A stretch of 64,000 nucleotides of DNA from Vibrio methylphosphonaticus (GCF_023634655.1 NZ_JAMKMS010000001.1:1-64000), one strand, 5' to 3'. Shown: positions 1 through 7,266, numbered from the stretch's first letter. The notes: generated by a model not told the origin, from the letters alone. Program-made: numbers and translations.

Positions 1-1
1 G

Positions 2-139
2 CATGAATCTCAAAAAACTAGACTCGAAAAATATCAGATCCTAGCTCGTTTTTTTTCTGCATATAACCTAACAACTCATGTAAAAGTTCCCAAACCAAAG
101 ATAGTCGACAGAAATAAAACCCAACAGTTCAAACGTTAG
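2..139 (+). CDS. C-terminal end of an unidentified protein, cut by window edge
   Basis: Frame 2 is open from the first bases to a TAG at 137-139, giving the last 45 residues of a protein whose start lies outside the window. The tail is basic (it ends ...QQFKR) and carries no motif I recognise. A new gene with a good ribosome-binding site begins 40 bp later on the same strand, so the two are probably in one operon inside the integrated element. That the frame is coding is inferred only from its openness and position. Confidence 0.4.
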   Translation, partial: HESQKTRLEKYQILARFFSAYNLTTHVKVPKPKIVDRNKTQQFKR

Positions 140-178
140 GTCTCATTTAGCCTATGAGTGTGAGGTGGAGGCATATAG

Positions 179-577
179 ATGAAATTAGATAACACAAAGG
201 TGATTGCAGAATTAGAACTAGAGCTTGAGCTACTGCATGCACTGGCGATACTACGCAAAATAAACCTATGGGATGATGGCACACATCACCGTTACAACAA
301 GCACATTGAGCTAATTGCAGCCCAAATAAAGTTGATGGATAGACCCATTAATAGCGTCATTGAACTGTGTTCTATTGAAAGAGAATCGCTCGTCGACCTG
401 CTCATCAGTAGCGATATGAATATCGAAGAAATTCTTTTGTGCATCGAGTTGTTTAACGTCATTTCTGGTTTACTTCTTCCCAACCAATTACATGTTCTAC
501 GTTTACAACAAAATCACCTCGATAGGATGCAGTTGAAACTCTTGCCATTTTATCTGGGCTTGAATGATGACCACTGA
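179..577 (+). CDS. hypothetical protein, 132 aa, leucine-rich and helical
   Basis: I do not recognise this family. The ATG has GGAGG seven bases upstream, which supports the start. The protein is rich in Leu, Ile and Glu, begins with an ELELELELL run (about residues 11-19), and has no signal peptide or clear membrane segment, so a soluble helical protein is likely. It lies within the integrase-bearing element, follows an unidentified gene by 40 bp, and is followed by a rho-independent terminator at 628-659. It is probably the last gene of an element operon. Confidence 0.6.
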   Translation: MKLDNTKVIAELELELELLHALAILRKINLWDDGTHHRYNKHIELIAAQIKLMDRPINSVIELCSIERESLVDLLISSDMNIEEILLCIELFNVISGLLLPNQLHVLRLQQNHLDRMQLKLLPFYLGLNDDH

Positions 578-627
578 TGAAGCGTGAACACCTTAAATTT
601 TGTTAGGTATATTGTGAGGCCTAACGC

Positions 628-659
628 CAGCCCTCCGCACTTTTGGTGGGCTGTTTTTT
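628..659 (+). terminator. rho-independent terminator after the 132-aa gene
   Basis: CAGCCC (628-633) pairs with GGGCTG (648-653), with further CC/GG pairing inside, and is followed by six T residues. It lies 51 bp after the stop of the 179-577 gene and ends that transcript. Confidence 0.65.
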
Positions 660-778
660 ATTATCTACTGATCCCCCTCGTAATCTTCTTTTCCTAGTCT
701 TGCGACAACGTACCCCTGTTTTATACTCAATTTTGAAACGCACTTCTGTTTTATACCAATCAATTAAAAGGAGGCTCT

Positions 779-865
779 ATGAACTGGGTAAATAACAATA
801 TGGGATTGCTGACATTAGTTACTGCTATTGGTTCAGTTTGGCTTGGTTGGTATTGCGCCTCATAA
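779..865 (+). CDS. putative 28-aa single-pass membrane microprotein
   Basis: A short ORF starts at ATG 779 and ends at TAA 863-865, preceded by a near-consensus AGGAGG a few bases upstream. The product starts MNWVNNNMG, then has a hydrophobic stretch of about 17 residues (LLTLVTAIGSVWLGW), and ends YCAS, the pattern of a small single transmembrane protein. It stands alone between a terminator and the integrase. The direct repeat CTGTTTTATAC occurs twice within about 45 bp upstream and could be a regulatory site. No homologue is known to me; coding is inferred from the strong ribosome-binding site and hydropathy. Confidence 0.5.
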   Translation: MNWVNNNMGLLTLVTAIGSVWLGWYCAS

Positions 866-1058
866 ATCAGTAGAAATCCCCATTGAGCTACACTTTATCA
901 GCACTATCAATCCAAAGAGAGTCTGATTTTCTGGTATATCATGACATCAGTCGAGGTGGTGATTGAAACTATTGTTTTTAGATTTCAGATAATGTCGTTT
1001 TATTCTTCAAATTTAAAAAACATCAATTCATAATTAACTATCATGTTGTAATACAAGG

Positions 1059-1121
1059 ATTACGTGCTGCCAACTGACTCGAACATCACTCACATTTGCA
1101 CTTCAGAAGTCAGCACGTAAT
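1059..1121. repeat. inverted repeat ATTACGTGCTG downstream of the integrase
   Basis: ATTACGTGCTG at 1059-1069 and its exact reverse complement at 1111-1121 enclose 41 bp. There is no T-run, so a simple terminator is unlikely. It lies 41 bp beyond the integrase stop in a stretch (866-1162) with no other recognisable gene. It could be a protein-binding site of the element or a long-stem RNA structure. Confidence 0.5.
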
Positions 1122-1162
1122 TGTAGGTAAATCGTCTTAGTAATAAGGTTGACAACTAATAG

Positions 1163-2368
1163 CTATTCACTTTTATTTTTTATAGCATTCAGCATAGAAT
1201 CAACAGATTTCTGGTGCATTGGCTTTAGAGCATCTGTGTTTGATATAGTATAAACCCATGCTGTTGTATTTAAGTTGCGATGTCCCAATAATTGAGCGAC
1301 AGCACGAATATCTTTAGACGCTAAGTATTGGTAAGTTGCTGCTGTCCTGCGAAGATCTCTTATCGTAACATGTATTTTTGAGTTCCCAGGATCATAGAAT
1401 CCTGCTCTTTTTATGATCCTATCCCAAAAGCTACCAACTCCAGATTTGTTTGAAAGAGGCTTTCCTCTGTCCCTTGGGCTAGGAAACACAAACTTTGTGT
1501 CCGACGATTCTTCAGCTTGCCTCCTGCGCAATATTTGCATCAATTCTTCACACAATGGGACAACGTGCTCGCGATTACCCTTGTATCGATGAGCTGGGAT
1601 ATACCACAAGCAAGCATCCATATTCAGTTCTTTCCATTCCATCCCAAAGACAGACGACTTCCTTTGAGCGGTAAGTAATAATGCTATTATCACATCCTGG
1701 TAGGTTTTTGGTTCTGTTAATGCCGCGCCAAGCAACTTGGCAATTTCATCCTGAGATAGAAAGCGAGTCTTTCGGTATGGTGCTTCTTCCACTTTTTTAA
1801 CTCTTTGAAAAGGATTAAAAGGCACTCCTGATTTATTAAACATCGACTTTAGTGTCGTTAAGCATAGGTTATGTATTGCGTATCCTTTCTCAGCCCCCTG
1901 ATTACTAGAAAATCGTGTTGCATCCTCAAATGTAAAGCTACCTATCTTCTTTTTACCTAATATTCCTTTAATATGAATCCTGTAGTATCTTTCTGCTGCT
2001 TTTAAACTCTCTTCCCTTTTTGACCCCGTCAACACTTCGTTTTCAAACAGCTTTATGTGTTTATCAAACAGCTCGTCAAACGTCATATTGTCGTAATTTG
2101 TGTGTATTTCATATGCACTTGTGTTGCTGTATTCTAAGGCCATTTTCCTAGCGTTTTCGACCGACAAGCTGATGAAGTTCCCCAACTTTTTCTCAACAAC
2201 TTTTCCATTTATCGATTTTCGAAAATAATAAATTTTTTCACCCGAAGGCAATACATGCAGCTTCAGTCCCGGAACGGATTTGGCCCCACCTTTATCAGAA
2301 TACTTGACTCTTTTATCAGTAACAGGAAGCGATAATATCGCCGTTTTAGTCATGTTCATATAAGGCAT
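1163..2368 (-). CDS. P4-type tyrosine recombinase/integrase (DUF4102 N-terminus)
   Basis: Site-specific recombinase that would integrate and excise the element at a tRNA 3' end. Residues about 1-90 form the DUF4102/integrase arm-binding domain (SDKGGAKSVPGLKLHVLPSG, GKVVEKKLG). A core-binding domain follows to about 205, then the catalytic domain with TAQRKSSVFGMEW (first Arg), RDLRRT (second Arg), LLGHRNLNTT and Tyr in AWVYT. In the usual HxxR box the His position is Arg here (IRDLRRT), a variation seen in some members. Length 401 aa is normal. AGGAG six bases upstream supports the start. The gene points into the element, and its start faces the tRNA-derived attR at 2540-2558. Confidence 0.93.
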   Translation of the reverse strand: MPYMNMTKTAILSLPVTDKRVKYSDKGGAKSVPGLKLHVLPSGEKIYYFRKSINGKVVEKKLGNFISLSVENARKMALEYSNTSAYEIHTNYDNMTFDELFDKHIKLFENEVLTGSKREESLKAAERYYRIHIKGILGKKKIGSFTFEDATRFSSNQGAEKGYAIHNLCLTTLKSMFNKSGVPFNPFQRVKKVEEAPYRKTRFLSQDEIAKLLGAALTEPKTYQDVIIALLLTAQRKSSVFGMEWKELNMDACLWYIPAHRYKGNREHVVPLCEELMQILRRRQAEESSDTKFVFPSPRDRGKPLSNKSGVGSFWDRIIKRAGFYDPGNSKIHVTIRDLRRTAATYQYLASKDIRAVAQLLGHRNLNTTAWVYTISNTDALKPMHQKSVDSMLNAIKNKSE

Positions 2369-2407
2369 TCATTTCTCCTACTCATCCCTTTTTCATCCCC
2401 AAACTCA

Positions 2408-2444
2408 CGTTAAAAGACGTTAAAAATCGTTAAACTAAGTTAAC
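2408..2444. promoter_or_regulatory. four GTTAA boxes at 10-bp spacing upstream of the integrase
   Basis: CGTTAAA occurs at 2408, 2418 and 2428, and AGTTAAC at 2438, each exactly 10 bp apart, so all four lie on the same face of the helix. They start 40 bp upstream of the integrase ATG and about 100 bp from the presumed att core. This arrangement fits arm sites for integrase or an excisionase, or an autoregulatory operator. The role is inferred. Confidence 0.5.
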
Positions 2445-2539
2445 AATCTACAGGAGCAACACTAAGCCCTGAAGCCGACTAAGTACATGTTAGTTAAGAA
2501 GAAATAAGAAAGGTTAAGAACCATTAAATTAGATAAACT

Positions 2540-2558
2540 AATCCTGTCGGGAGCGCCA
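2540..2558 (+). other. attR-like tRNA 3'-end fragment (tRNA-Arg type)
   Basis: The 19 bp AATCCTGTCGGGAGCGCCA look like the T-loop, T-stem 3' strand, acceptor 3' strand, G73 and CCA of a tRNA. They differ by one base from the end of E. coli tRNA-Arg(CCG) as I remember it. The 5' part of a tRNA is absent, as expected for the att copy distal to the intact tRNA. An intact tRNA on the plus strand would be expected at the left end of the element, outside the window. Confidence 0.6.
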
Positions 2559-2562
2559 TATT

Positions 2563-2605
2563 AAAAGGGCTAACAAGTTAGTAACTGCTAGCCCTTTGTA
2601 GTTTT
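2563..2605 (+). terminator. hairpin downstream of the tRNA fragment
   Basis: AAAGGGCTA (2564-2572) pairs with TAGCCCTTT (2589-2597), followed by GTAGTTTT. It sits directly after the tRNA 3' fragment and is best read as the original terminator of the tRNA gene, now separated from it by the insertion. Confidence 0.5.
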
Positions 2606-2693
2606 CGGCATTCTGCATAGCAAATATGTAGCAGATTATAGCTTGCTACCTAAGCGGCGTTGATCTTATAGGAACTGAATAGCCACCACATCA

Positions 2694-2800
2694 CTAGATG
2701 CTAGTTAGCCTCTTTTTATATTGCTTTTCATACTCTACAGGCGACAGTTGATTATTGGAACCATGCCTGAACCGACTCAAGCTCTACCGCCTCTCTCACC
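2694..2800 (-). pseudogene. remnant of an IS3-type transposase C-terminus
   Basis: On the minus strand, 2756-2694 reads NNQLSPVEYEKQYKKRLTSI followed by a stop. This closely resembles the conserved tail of IS3-family transposases (N-x-LSPxEYE). Upstream sequence (about 2800-2755) is open in a different frame, so the copy is frameshifted, and no complete transposase or second end is present. It marks an old insertion in the accessory strip beside attR. Confidence 0.6.
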
Positions 2801-3013
2801 CTATTTCAATGAGCTCCATACACTTGCCTTTGTTAGCTTGGCTTATGAACTAATTATTCTGCCAAGACAAATAAGTACCAAAGGAAACACTCATGAAATC
2901 TTTACTCATTTTCTACCATTCTCCTAGATTAATAGTCATTAGAAAACTAAGCTCAATCAGCTAGGTAAAGACATTAGGATGTCGACATTGGATGGATAAA
3001 CTTTGGTAGGCTT

Positions 3014-3577
3014 ATGAATTTAGAACTAACCACAAGGAAATATAAGAACTTTCTAATCGCTTTCAGAAAGGCAGATATTGACGCAAAAAACGGAGCAGAA
3101 ATAACCGTCAACTTCGAGACTAATCAGTACCATTTTGCATCGCCTAACTTCAAACTTGTCGCCTACACACAAGGCAATACACGTTACAATCTCACGACTT
3201 ACAATCATACTGACATGCCAAACTCTCTAAACCTTGGCGGCTTAGAAGGCTCTCTTAGAAAGGGCGGTAGTGGATTGACAAAAATGAATGGGGATCTAAG
3301 TACGATAGTTGCGGCAACTTCAGAAGCAGCTCGCTCTAAAGTCGTCGAGGCGGCGTTTACCAGAGTACTTTTAGGAAAGACCATAATGCTCCTTCAGTAT
3401 GAAGTTCTATTCAAAGCTTACAATCAACCTGCGCGATTCAATGGACTTCTAAACCAAGATGGAAGCTATAACAGTACTTGGCGACCACTGAAGAAAGAAG
3501 ATTACATCCACTTTTTCAGCGCACAAGAATATACAGGTAGTTCAAGTGACATGCTCACCAAATTGGTTGCTTTGTAG
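3014..3577 (+). CDS. orphan 187-aa protein with ribosome-inactivating-protein-like motifs
   Basis: No confident family. Three segments resemble the ricin/Shiga toxin A-chain (rRNA N-glycosidase) family in the right order: KYKNFLIAFRKA (residues 9-20), like the N-terminal SYTNFIRAVR of ricin; FKLVAYTQGNTRYNL (46-60), like AYVVGYRAGNSAYF; and VAATSEAARSKVVEAAF (99-115). The last fits the family signature as I recall it except Ser where Phe/Tyr is expected after Arg. A Trp follows at 156. Against this, the protein is short (about 250 residues is usual), the two catalytic Tyr positions are not evident, and the Glu-Trp spacing is long. There is no signal peptide. It lies in accessory DNA beside an integrase, with only a weak ribosome-binding site (GGTAGG). 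Confidence 0.55.
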   Translation: MNLELTTRKYKNFLIAFRKADIDAKNGAEITVNFETNQYHFASPNFKLVAYTQGNTRYNLTTYNHTDMPNSLNLGGLEGSLRKGGSGLTKMNGDLSTIVAATSEAARSKVVEAAFTRVLLGKTIMLLQYEVLFKAYNQPARFNGLLNQDGSYNSTWRPLKKEDYIHFFSAQEYTGSSSDMLTKLVAL

Positions 3578-3589
3578 CATCGAAAGACA

Positions 3590-3745
3590 ATGTTCATGAA
3601 ATCAAAAAGAACACGCCAAAAGCGTACTTCGAAGCGTGACGTTCATCCTTTCAACAATCACCGCTGCGTTGAAATCAGTCACAACAAAACAAATCGTTGT
3701 TGCTATGGTTGCCTGTCACATGGGTTGAGGAGGTATATTGCCTAG
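3590..3745 (+). CDS. putative 51-aa basic, Cys-rich protein
   Basis: This short ORF starts at ATG 3590 (or 3596) and ends at TAG 3743-3745. The product is very basic at its N-terminus (KSKRTRQKRTSKR) and has a CCYGC cluster near the C-terminus, preceded by one more Cys (HRCVE), so it could bind a metal. Its last codons carry the GAGGAGG that would serve the next gene, whose TTG start overlaps this ORF, suggesting translational coupling. I do not recognise a family. Support is the overlap and composition only. Confidence 0.4.
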   Translation: MFMKSKRTRQKRTSKRDVHPFNNHRCVEISHNKTNRCCYGCLSHGLRRYIA

Positions 3746-4103
3746 CATTATCCAAGATTGTAACCGCGAGCTTAAAAAGGTGCTGCTCTTCTACCCCGAA
3801 GAACAGCAAAATAGTATCGATTGTATGCTGGCCCAACTAGTGTGCTGCGAGATTTTCCTCATTCAGTACCCTATTCTCAATCACTTTAGGGGAAAGAGCT
3901 CACCTTGGTATCACGTGCAGAATCTTCGTTACAAATTGCTATCACGGCAAGAAGGGCCGGATTTGATCGGCTATGACCTGCCTATTTTTCAAGGCTGGTC
4001 TATGGCAAAAATTGATGATGCGCGAGTCTATGAGAAGCCTATATCCACAAAAGTCTATCGAGCCTATTTAGACTACCAGTATTTTATTGAAGGTCGTCGC
4101 TAA
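3738..4103 (+). CDS. hypothetical protein, 121 aa
   Basis: I do not recognise this protein. A TTG start is supported by GGAGG four bases upstream. The product is soluble, rich in Tyr and Leu, with paired Cys in LVCCEIF (about residues 34-40) and no signal peptide. Its start overlaps the 51-aa Cys-rich ORF in another frame, so the pair is likely co-translated. It converges with the pseudouridine synthase gene, whose end is 19 bp away. Whether it belongs to the accessory strip or to the chromosome cannot be told from the sequence. Confidence 0.5.
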   Translation: MPSIIQDCNRELKKVLLFYPEEQQNSIDCMLAQLVCCEIFLIQYPILNHFRGKSSPWYHVQNLRYKLLSRQEGPDLIGYDLPIFQGWSMAKIDDARVYEKPISTKVYRAYLDYQYFIEGRR

Positions 4104-4122
4104 CGAGATACCCTAGTGACAA

Positions 4123-5802
4123 CTAAAACTCAGCCTCTACCTGAAACGTCATGCGCTCATGGGTGATAGGGTGATCAAGAATCAATAATTCAGCATGCAA
4201 ATGCAGGCGATTTGCTGTTGTGCCATACAAGTCATCCCCTACTATTGGCATGTGTAATCCAAGAGCGTGGGCACAATGCACTCTTAATTGATGAGTACGC
4301 CCGGTTTTGGGTGAAAGGTAAACCTTAGTTCGATTATCTTTGCGCTCAATGACCTGCCATGTGGTTTCAGCGGGTTTACCGTGTTCAAAACAAATCAGTT
4401 GGCGCGGTCTATCGTCTAGGTCACCACGCATTGGCAATGCGATGCGTCCTTCATTTTCTTCAAGTACGCCATCAATTAATGCCACATAGCGCTTTTCAAC
4501 CGTGCGCTGAATAAACTGTTTTTGTAAGCTCTTATTTGCTCGCTTACTGATCGCTATAACCATCAAACCCGATGTCGACATATCCAAACGATGCACGATC
4601 AATGGGCCAGTGGCGTCTGGAAACGCCTGCTTCATTCGCAGATAAACAGAATCTTCAATGGTTTTTCCTGGTACCGACAAAAAATCAGCGGGCTTATGCA
4701 CCACTGCCATGTCCTCATCTTGATAGATAATATCTACGCTCTTACCTTCCGCTGGATTCTTGAGTAGCGGGTTGTCGTCCACCTCTAAACCTTCAAGCAT
4801 ATGCGTAAGAATGGGATGGCACTTACCCTGACAAGCTGGGTAGTAGTTTTTATGCTGTCGGATGGATGACTTCGGTGGTAAGCCCCACCAAAACTCCGCT
4901 AAAGCCAATGGTGTCATACCCCACTTAAACGCATATTGTAATAGCTTAGGCGCAGCACACTCCCCTGCAGCAGCTGGTGGTACACCTGGGGTAGTCTTAG
5001 CAAAAAGTTCGCCTAAGTTTTTCACTTGACCATTTGCATTCAAAAACTGGTATTGATCAAACAACTGCTGTTGTAGCCCAGCAGACAGTGCTTTACGCGC
5101 CTGCTTCAGTGGATTTATCTTGTCATTGAGATCGTTCAATTCGCTCTGTGCCGCAGCGATGCGCGCCTCCCAATATAGCTTAAGATCACGAAGCTGTAGC
5201 TTTTCTATCACGCTTGCTTGGCTGAGCTGCTGCTTTAATGCTTGGCGCGCTTCATCCGGTAATTCGGCTGCCTCGGCGCGCTGGGCTTTTCTAACTTTAC
5301 GTCCTTCAACCATCTGACTACGATGGGCTTTTAGTGCATCATCTGCCGCTTGTGTGACTTCTTGTAGTGTTAAGCGAACGCTAGCAAGTTCTGGTGCAGC
5401 TTCAAGCGCATTTATTTGACGACTATATTGATTAATTTCATCCTGCCCTGCGTGAAAGAAACTATCTGCAGCTAACATATCGAATACTGGTGGCACAAAG
5501 CCCGGCAGCAAATTCTGTTCAGCGACTTTCCCCGAAAATGCGGATAGATAACCCATTTCACCTTGGCTATTTTTAACCACCAGCACGCCAAACATTTTGC
5601 CAACGGCCCCATCAGTATTTCCCTCCAGGCCAAAGTTATGTTGCCATTCTGATTGGGTACTGAGATGTTGCTGTAGCTCTTGCGCAGCCAATAGACTTAA
5701 CGGATGAGGCGTATAATAAAATGGATAAGTGAATCGCTCCGGCAATGAGAACTCAGCAATTGGCGTCTTAAAGGGCGTGAAACAGGATTCTGAAATGTGC
5801 AT
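4123..5802 (-). CDS. RluA-family pseudouridine synthase with a long N-terminal extension
   Basis: Isomerises specific uridines to pseudouridine in rRNA or tRNA. The C-terminal catalytic domain is clear: DIIYQDEDMAVVHKPADFLS, then IVHRLDMSTSGLMVIA with the catalytic Asp of HRLD, then LSPKTGRTHQLRVH and a final LHLHAELLILDHP. The first 350 or so residues are an extension with a charged, probably coiled-coil segment (EARQALKQQLSQASVIEKLQ region) and APKLLQYAF. The frame opens at 5868, but ATG 5802 has AGAG six bases upstream and starts at MHISESCF, so I prefer it (559 aa). A single-domain RluA is about 220-330 aa. The target base cannot be assigned from the sequence. Confidence 0.88.
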   Translation of the reverse strand: MHISESCFTPFKTPIAEFSLPERFTYPFYYTPHPLSLLAAQELQQHLSTQSEWQHNFGLEGNTDGAVGKMFGVLVVKNSQGEMGYLSAFSGKVAEQNLLPGFVPPVFDMLAADSFFHAGQDEINQYSRQINALEAAPELASVRLTLQEVTQAADDALKAHRSQMVEGRKVRKAQRAEAAELPDEARQALKQQLSQASVIEKLQLRDLKLYWEARIAAAQSELNDLNDKINPLKQARKALSAGLQQQLFDQYQFLNANGQVKNLGELFAKTTPGVPPAAAGECAAPKLLQYAFKWGMTPLALAEFWWGLPPKSSIRQHKNYYPACQGKCHPILTHMLEGLEVDDNPLLKNPAEGKSVDIIYQDEDMAVVHKPADFLSVPGKTIEDSVYLRMKQAFPDATGPLIVHRLDMSTSGLMVIAISKRANKSLQKQFIQRTVEKRYVALIDGVLEENEGRIALPMRGDLDDRPRQLICFEHGKPAETTWQVIERKDNRTKVYLSPKTGRTHQLRVHCAHALGLHMPIVGDDLYGTTANRLHLHAELLILDHPITHERMTFQVEAEF

Positions 5803-6231
5803 ATGGCGCTCTATATCGAATATTAGCCCTATAGAGCGCAACGCTGCATGGGCATGAAAAGCTGGCAATTCTAACGGTTAAGTGCAGTAAGATCACTACT
5901 CAATCTTTTGAAGTGTCTAAGTCACTGATTTTATGCCGGGGCGCGCGCTCATCTCACACAAGCAGTGAACCAATCTCTCTTTTTTACTTTCTATTCCCTC
6001 CCTGCGAAACATTTCTACTTCAGTTTCCACAAAAATCGAGCTGTGTTACCCAAATCGCTTACGCCATGATATCGCGTAAGATCTTAAGATCATTTTACTA
6101 TATAACTAAACCACTGTTTTTAAGATTAAAAAATGAAACAAATCTCACCAACAATTTATAATGCATTGTCACGGCAGTCGTGTATATAATTATAGAGAGT
6201 TAAAAAATCACGTTGTACTAGGTAACATTGA
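5803..6231. other. intergenic region between divergent genes
   Basis: An AT-rich region between the minus-strand pseudouridine synthase and the plus-strand 6232 gene. The TTTATAATGC and TATATAATTATAGAG stretches (about 6150-6200) could hold the promoter of the downstream gene. I see no RNA gene. An 82-codon open frame at 5913 lacks a ribosome-binding site and recognisable content. Confidence 0.4.
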
Positions 6232-6717
6232 ATGTTAATAAAGAAAATGGACGCTCCAAAAGATATGCAAGTCGGTGCGTTTTTTGAAACCAAAAAACAT
6301 GGTTCCGTCATAATCGTTGAGTATTACAATACTCACACGGTTATCGTTGCGTTTGAAAATACAGGAAATATTCGAGCGACCACAGCGGCAAAACTTCGCA
6401 GCGGTCAAATAACCGATCGCTCTGTTCCTCCTCAATCCTCTATGGTAGGAAGAAAATATGAATCGTTAAAACACGGTTTATTAACCATTAAACAAGTAGA
6501 ATCTGAAAACATCGTTGTTTTAGAAAATGAAAGCGGTGAAGAAGTGAGAATGTTACTCCCTGCTGTTCAAAAATTGAAAGAACAAATAGAAGAAGAGTTT
6601 GAAACTAACGAAGAACTGGAATTACCGACGTCTCTTAGTGCACTAACAAAACGAAATAAGAAAACAAAAGATGTTAACTCACTTCTGAAAAAAATGATTA
6701 CAGAATATGGCAAGTAA
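6232..6717 (+). CDS. hypothetical protein, 161 aa, with phage/homing-type repeat motif
   Basis: Function unknown. Residues about 15-65 (GAFFETKKHGSVIIVEYYN, VIVAFENTG, KLRSGQITDRSVP) follow the pattern of a small beta module found next to AP2 or HNH domains in phage and homing-endonuclease proteins: 'G-x-VIEYxN, VxVxFxxTG, IRxGxVKxPxxPS'. A second, weaker copy follows at about 70-110 (MVGRKYESLKHGLLTIKQV, IVVLENESGEEVRM). The C-terminus is charged and helical. No nuclease domain is present. ATG 6232 is the first start; ATG 6247 is an alternative. The gene stands alone before the PTS operon. Confidence 0.6.
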   Translation: MLIKKMDAPKDMQVGAFFETKKHGSVIIVEYYNTHTVIVAFENTGNIRATTAAKLRSGQITDRSVPPQSSMVGRKYESLKHGLLTIKQVESENIVVLENESGEEVRMLLPAVQKLKEQIEEEFETNEELELPTSLSALTKRNKKTKDVNSLLKKMITEYGK

Positions 6718-6848
6718 AACCTATTACTCCATATAAGCAACTGCACACAAGACTTAGATCACACTTTATTTCCTCCCTAAAAAATTAGCATTAAAATCCC
6801 TAGTGACCACCAAATTTTATTTTTTACCATTTGGGGTTATTCGCCATT

Positions 6849-6870
6849 TAGTGTGACCCTGGTCACAAGA
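6849..6870. promoter_or_regulatory. CRP-binding site upstream of the PTS operon
   Basis: TGTGACCCTGGTCACA at 6852-6867 matches both half-sites of the CRP consensus (TGTGA-N6-TCACA). It lies about 120 bp before the IIB start codon in the 268-bp leader and fits cAMP-CRP activation of a sugar-uptake operon. Confidence 0.75.
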
Positions 6871-6985
6871 GCATTTTGACTTTGTGAGCCAGGTCGATAT
6901 CAATCATAGAGATTTTAGGTAACATCCTCTCCATCAAGACGTGAAACACTTATTTTTAGATCAACGAACCCTACAGAGATATATT

Positions 6986-7255
6986 ATGAAAAAGATTATG
7001 GTTGTATGCGGAAATGGCCTTGGCACTTCATTAATGATGGAAATGGCAGTTAAAGAAGTTGTAAAGAAAATAGGCTTAGAAGCTGAAGTTGATCACGAAG
7101 ATCTGTCATCAGCGGCGTCAACTAAGGCTGATATTTGGGTTGCTGCAACCGATGTTGCCTCTCAACTTGAAGACGCTGGTAAAACAAACATTATTAGTCT
7201 AGCCAATATCTTTGACAAGGCATCAATTGAAGAGCAATTAAAAGCAATCATCTAA
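6986..7255 (+). CDS. ulaB: PTS ascorbate-type IIB component
   Basis: Small cytoplasmic phosphotransfer subunit that passes phosphate from IIA to the sugar carried by IIC. The N-terminus MKKIMVVCGNGLGTSLMM carries the phospho-accepting Cys in the typical CGNGLGTS loop. The start at 6986 gives 89 aa, the usual IIB length; the longer frame from 6941 adds residues of no family resemblance. It is the first gene of a three-gene operon, 11 bp before IIC. Assignment to the ascorbate (SgaB/UlaB) group rests on the neighbouring UlaA-type IIC. Substrate specificity is inferred. Confidence 0.85.
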   Translation: MKKIMVVCGNGLGTSLMMEMAVKEVVKKIGLEAEVDHEDLSSAASTKADIWVAATDVASQLEDAGKTNIISLANIFDKASIEEQLKAII

Positions 7256-7266
7256 GGTAATATATA

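Noticed and set aside
600..626. Integron attC-like GTTAGG...CCTAAC dyad after the 132-aa gene
   Set aside because: Only a short dyad is present; the second core pair and extrahelical features of attC are missing, and no integron cassette structure surrounds it.
2721..2927. 68-codon plus-strand ORF
   Set aside because: It runs antisense through the IS3-type remnant and has no ribosome-binding site or family pattern.
2893..2964. 23-codon ORF with AAGGA upstream (MKSLLIFYHSP...)
   Set aside because: Decent ribosome site, but too short and without a recognisable feature; it may be the beheaded start of a lost gene.
5913..6161. 82-codon ORF upstream of the 6232 gene
   Set aside because: No ribosome-binding site, odd composition in AT-rich DNA, and it fills a promoter region.
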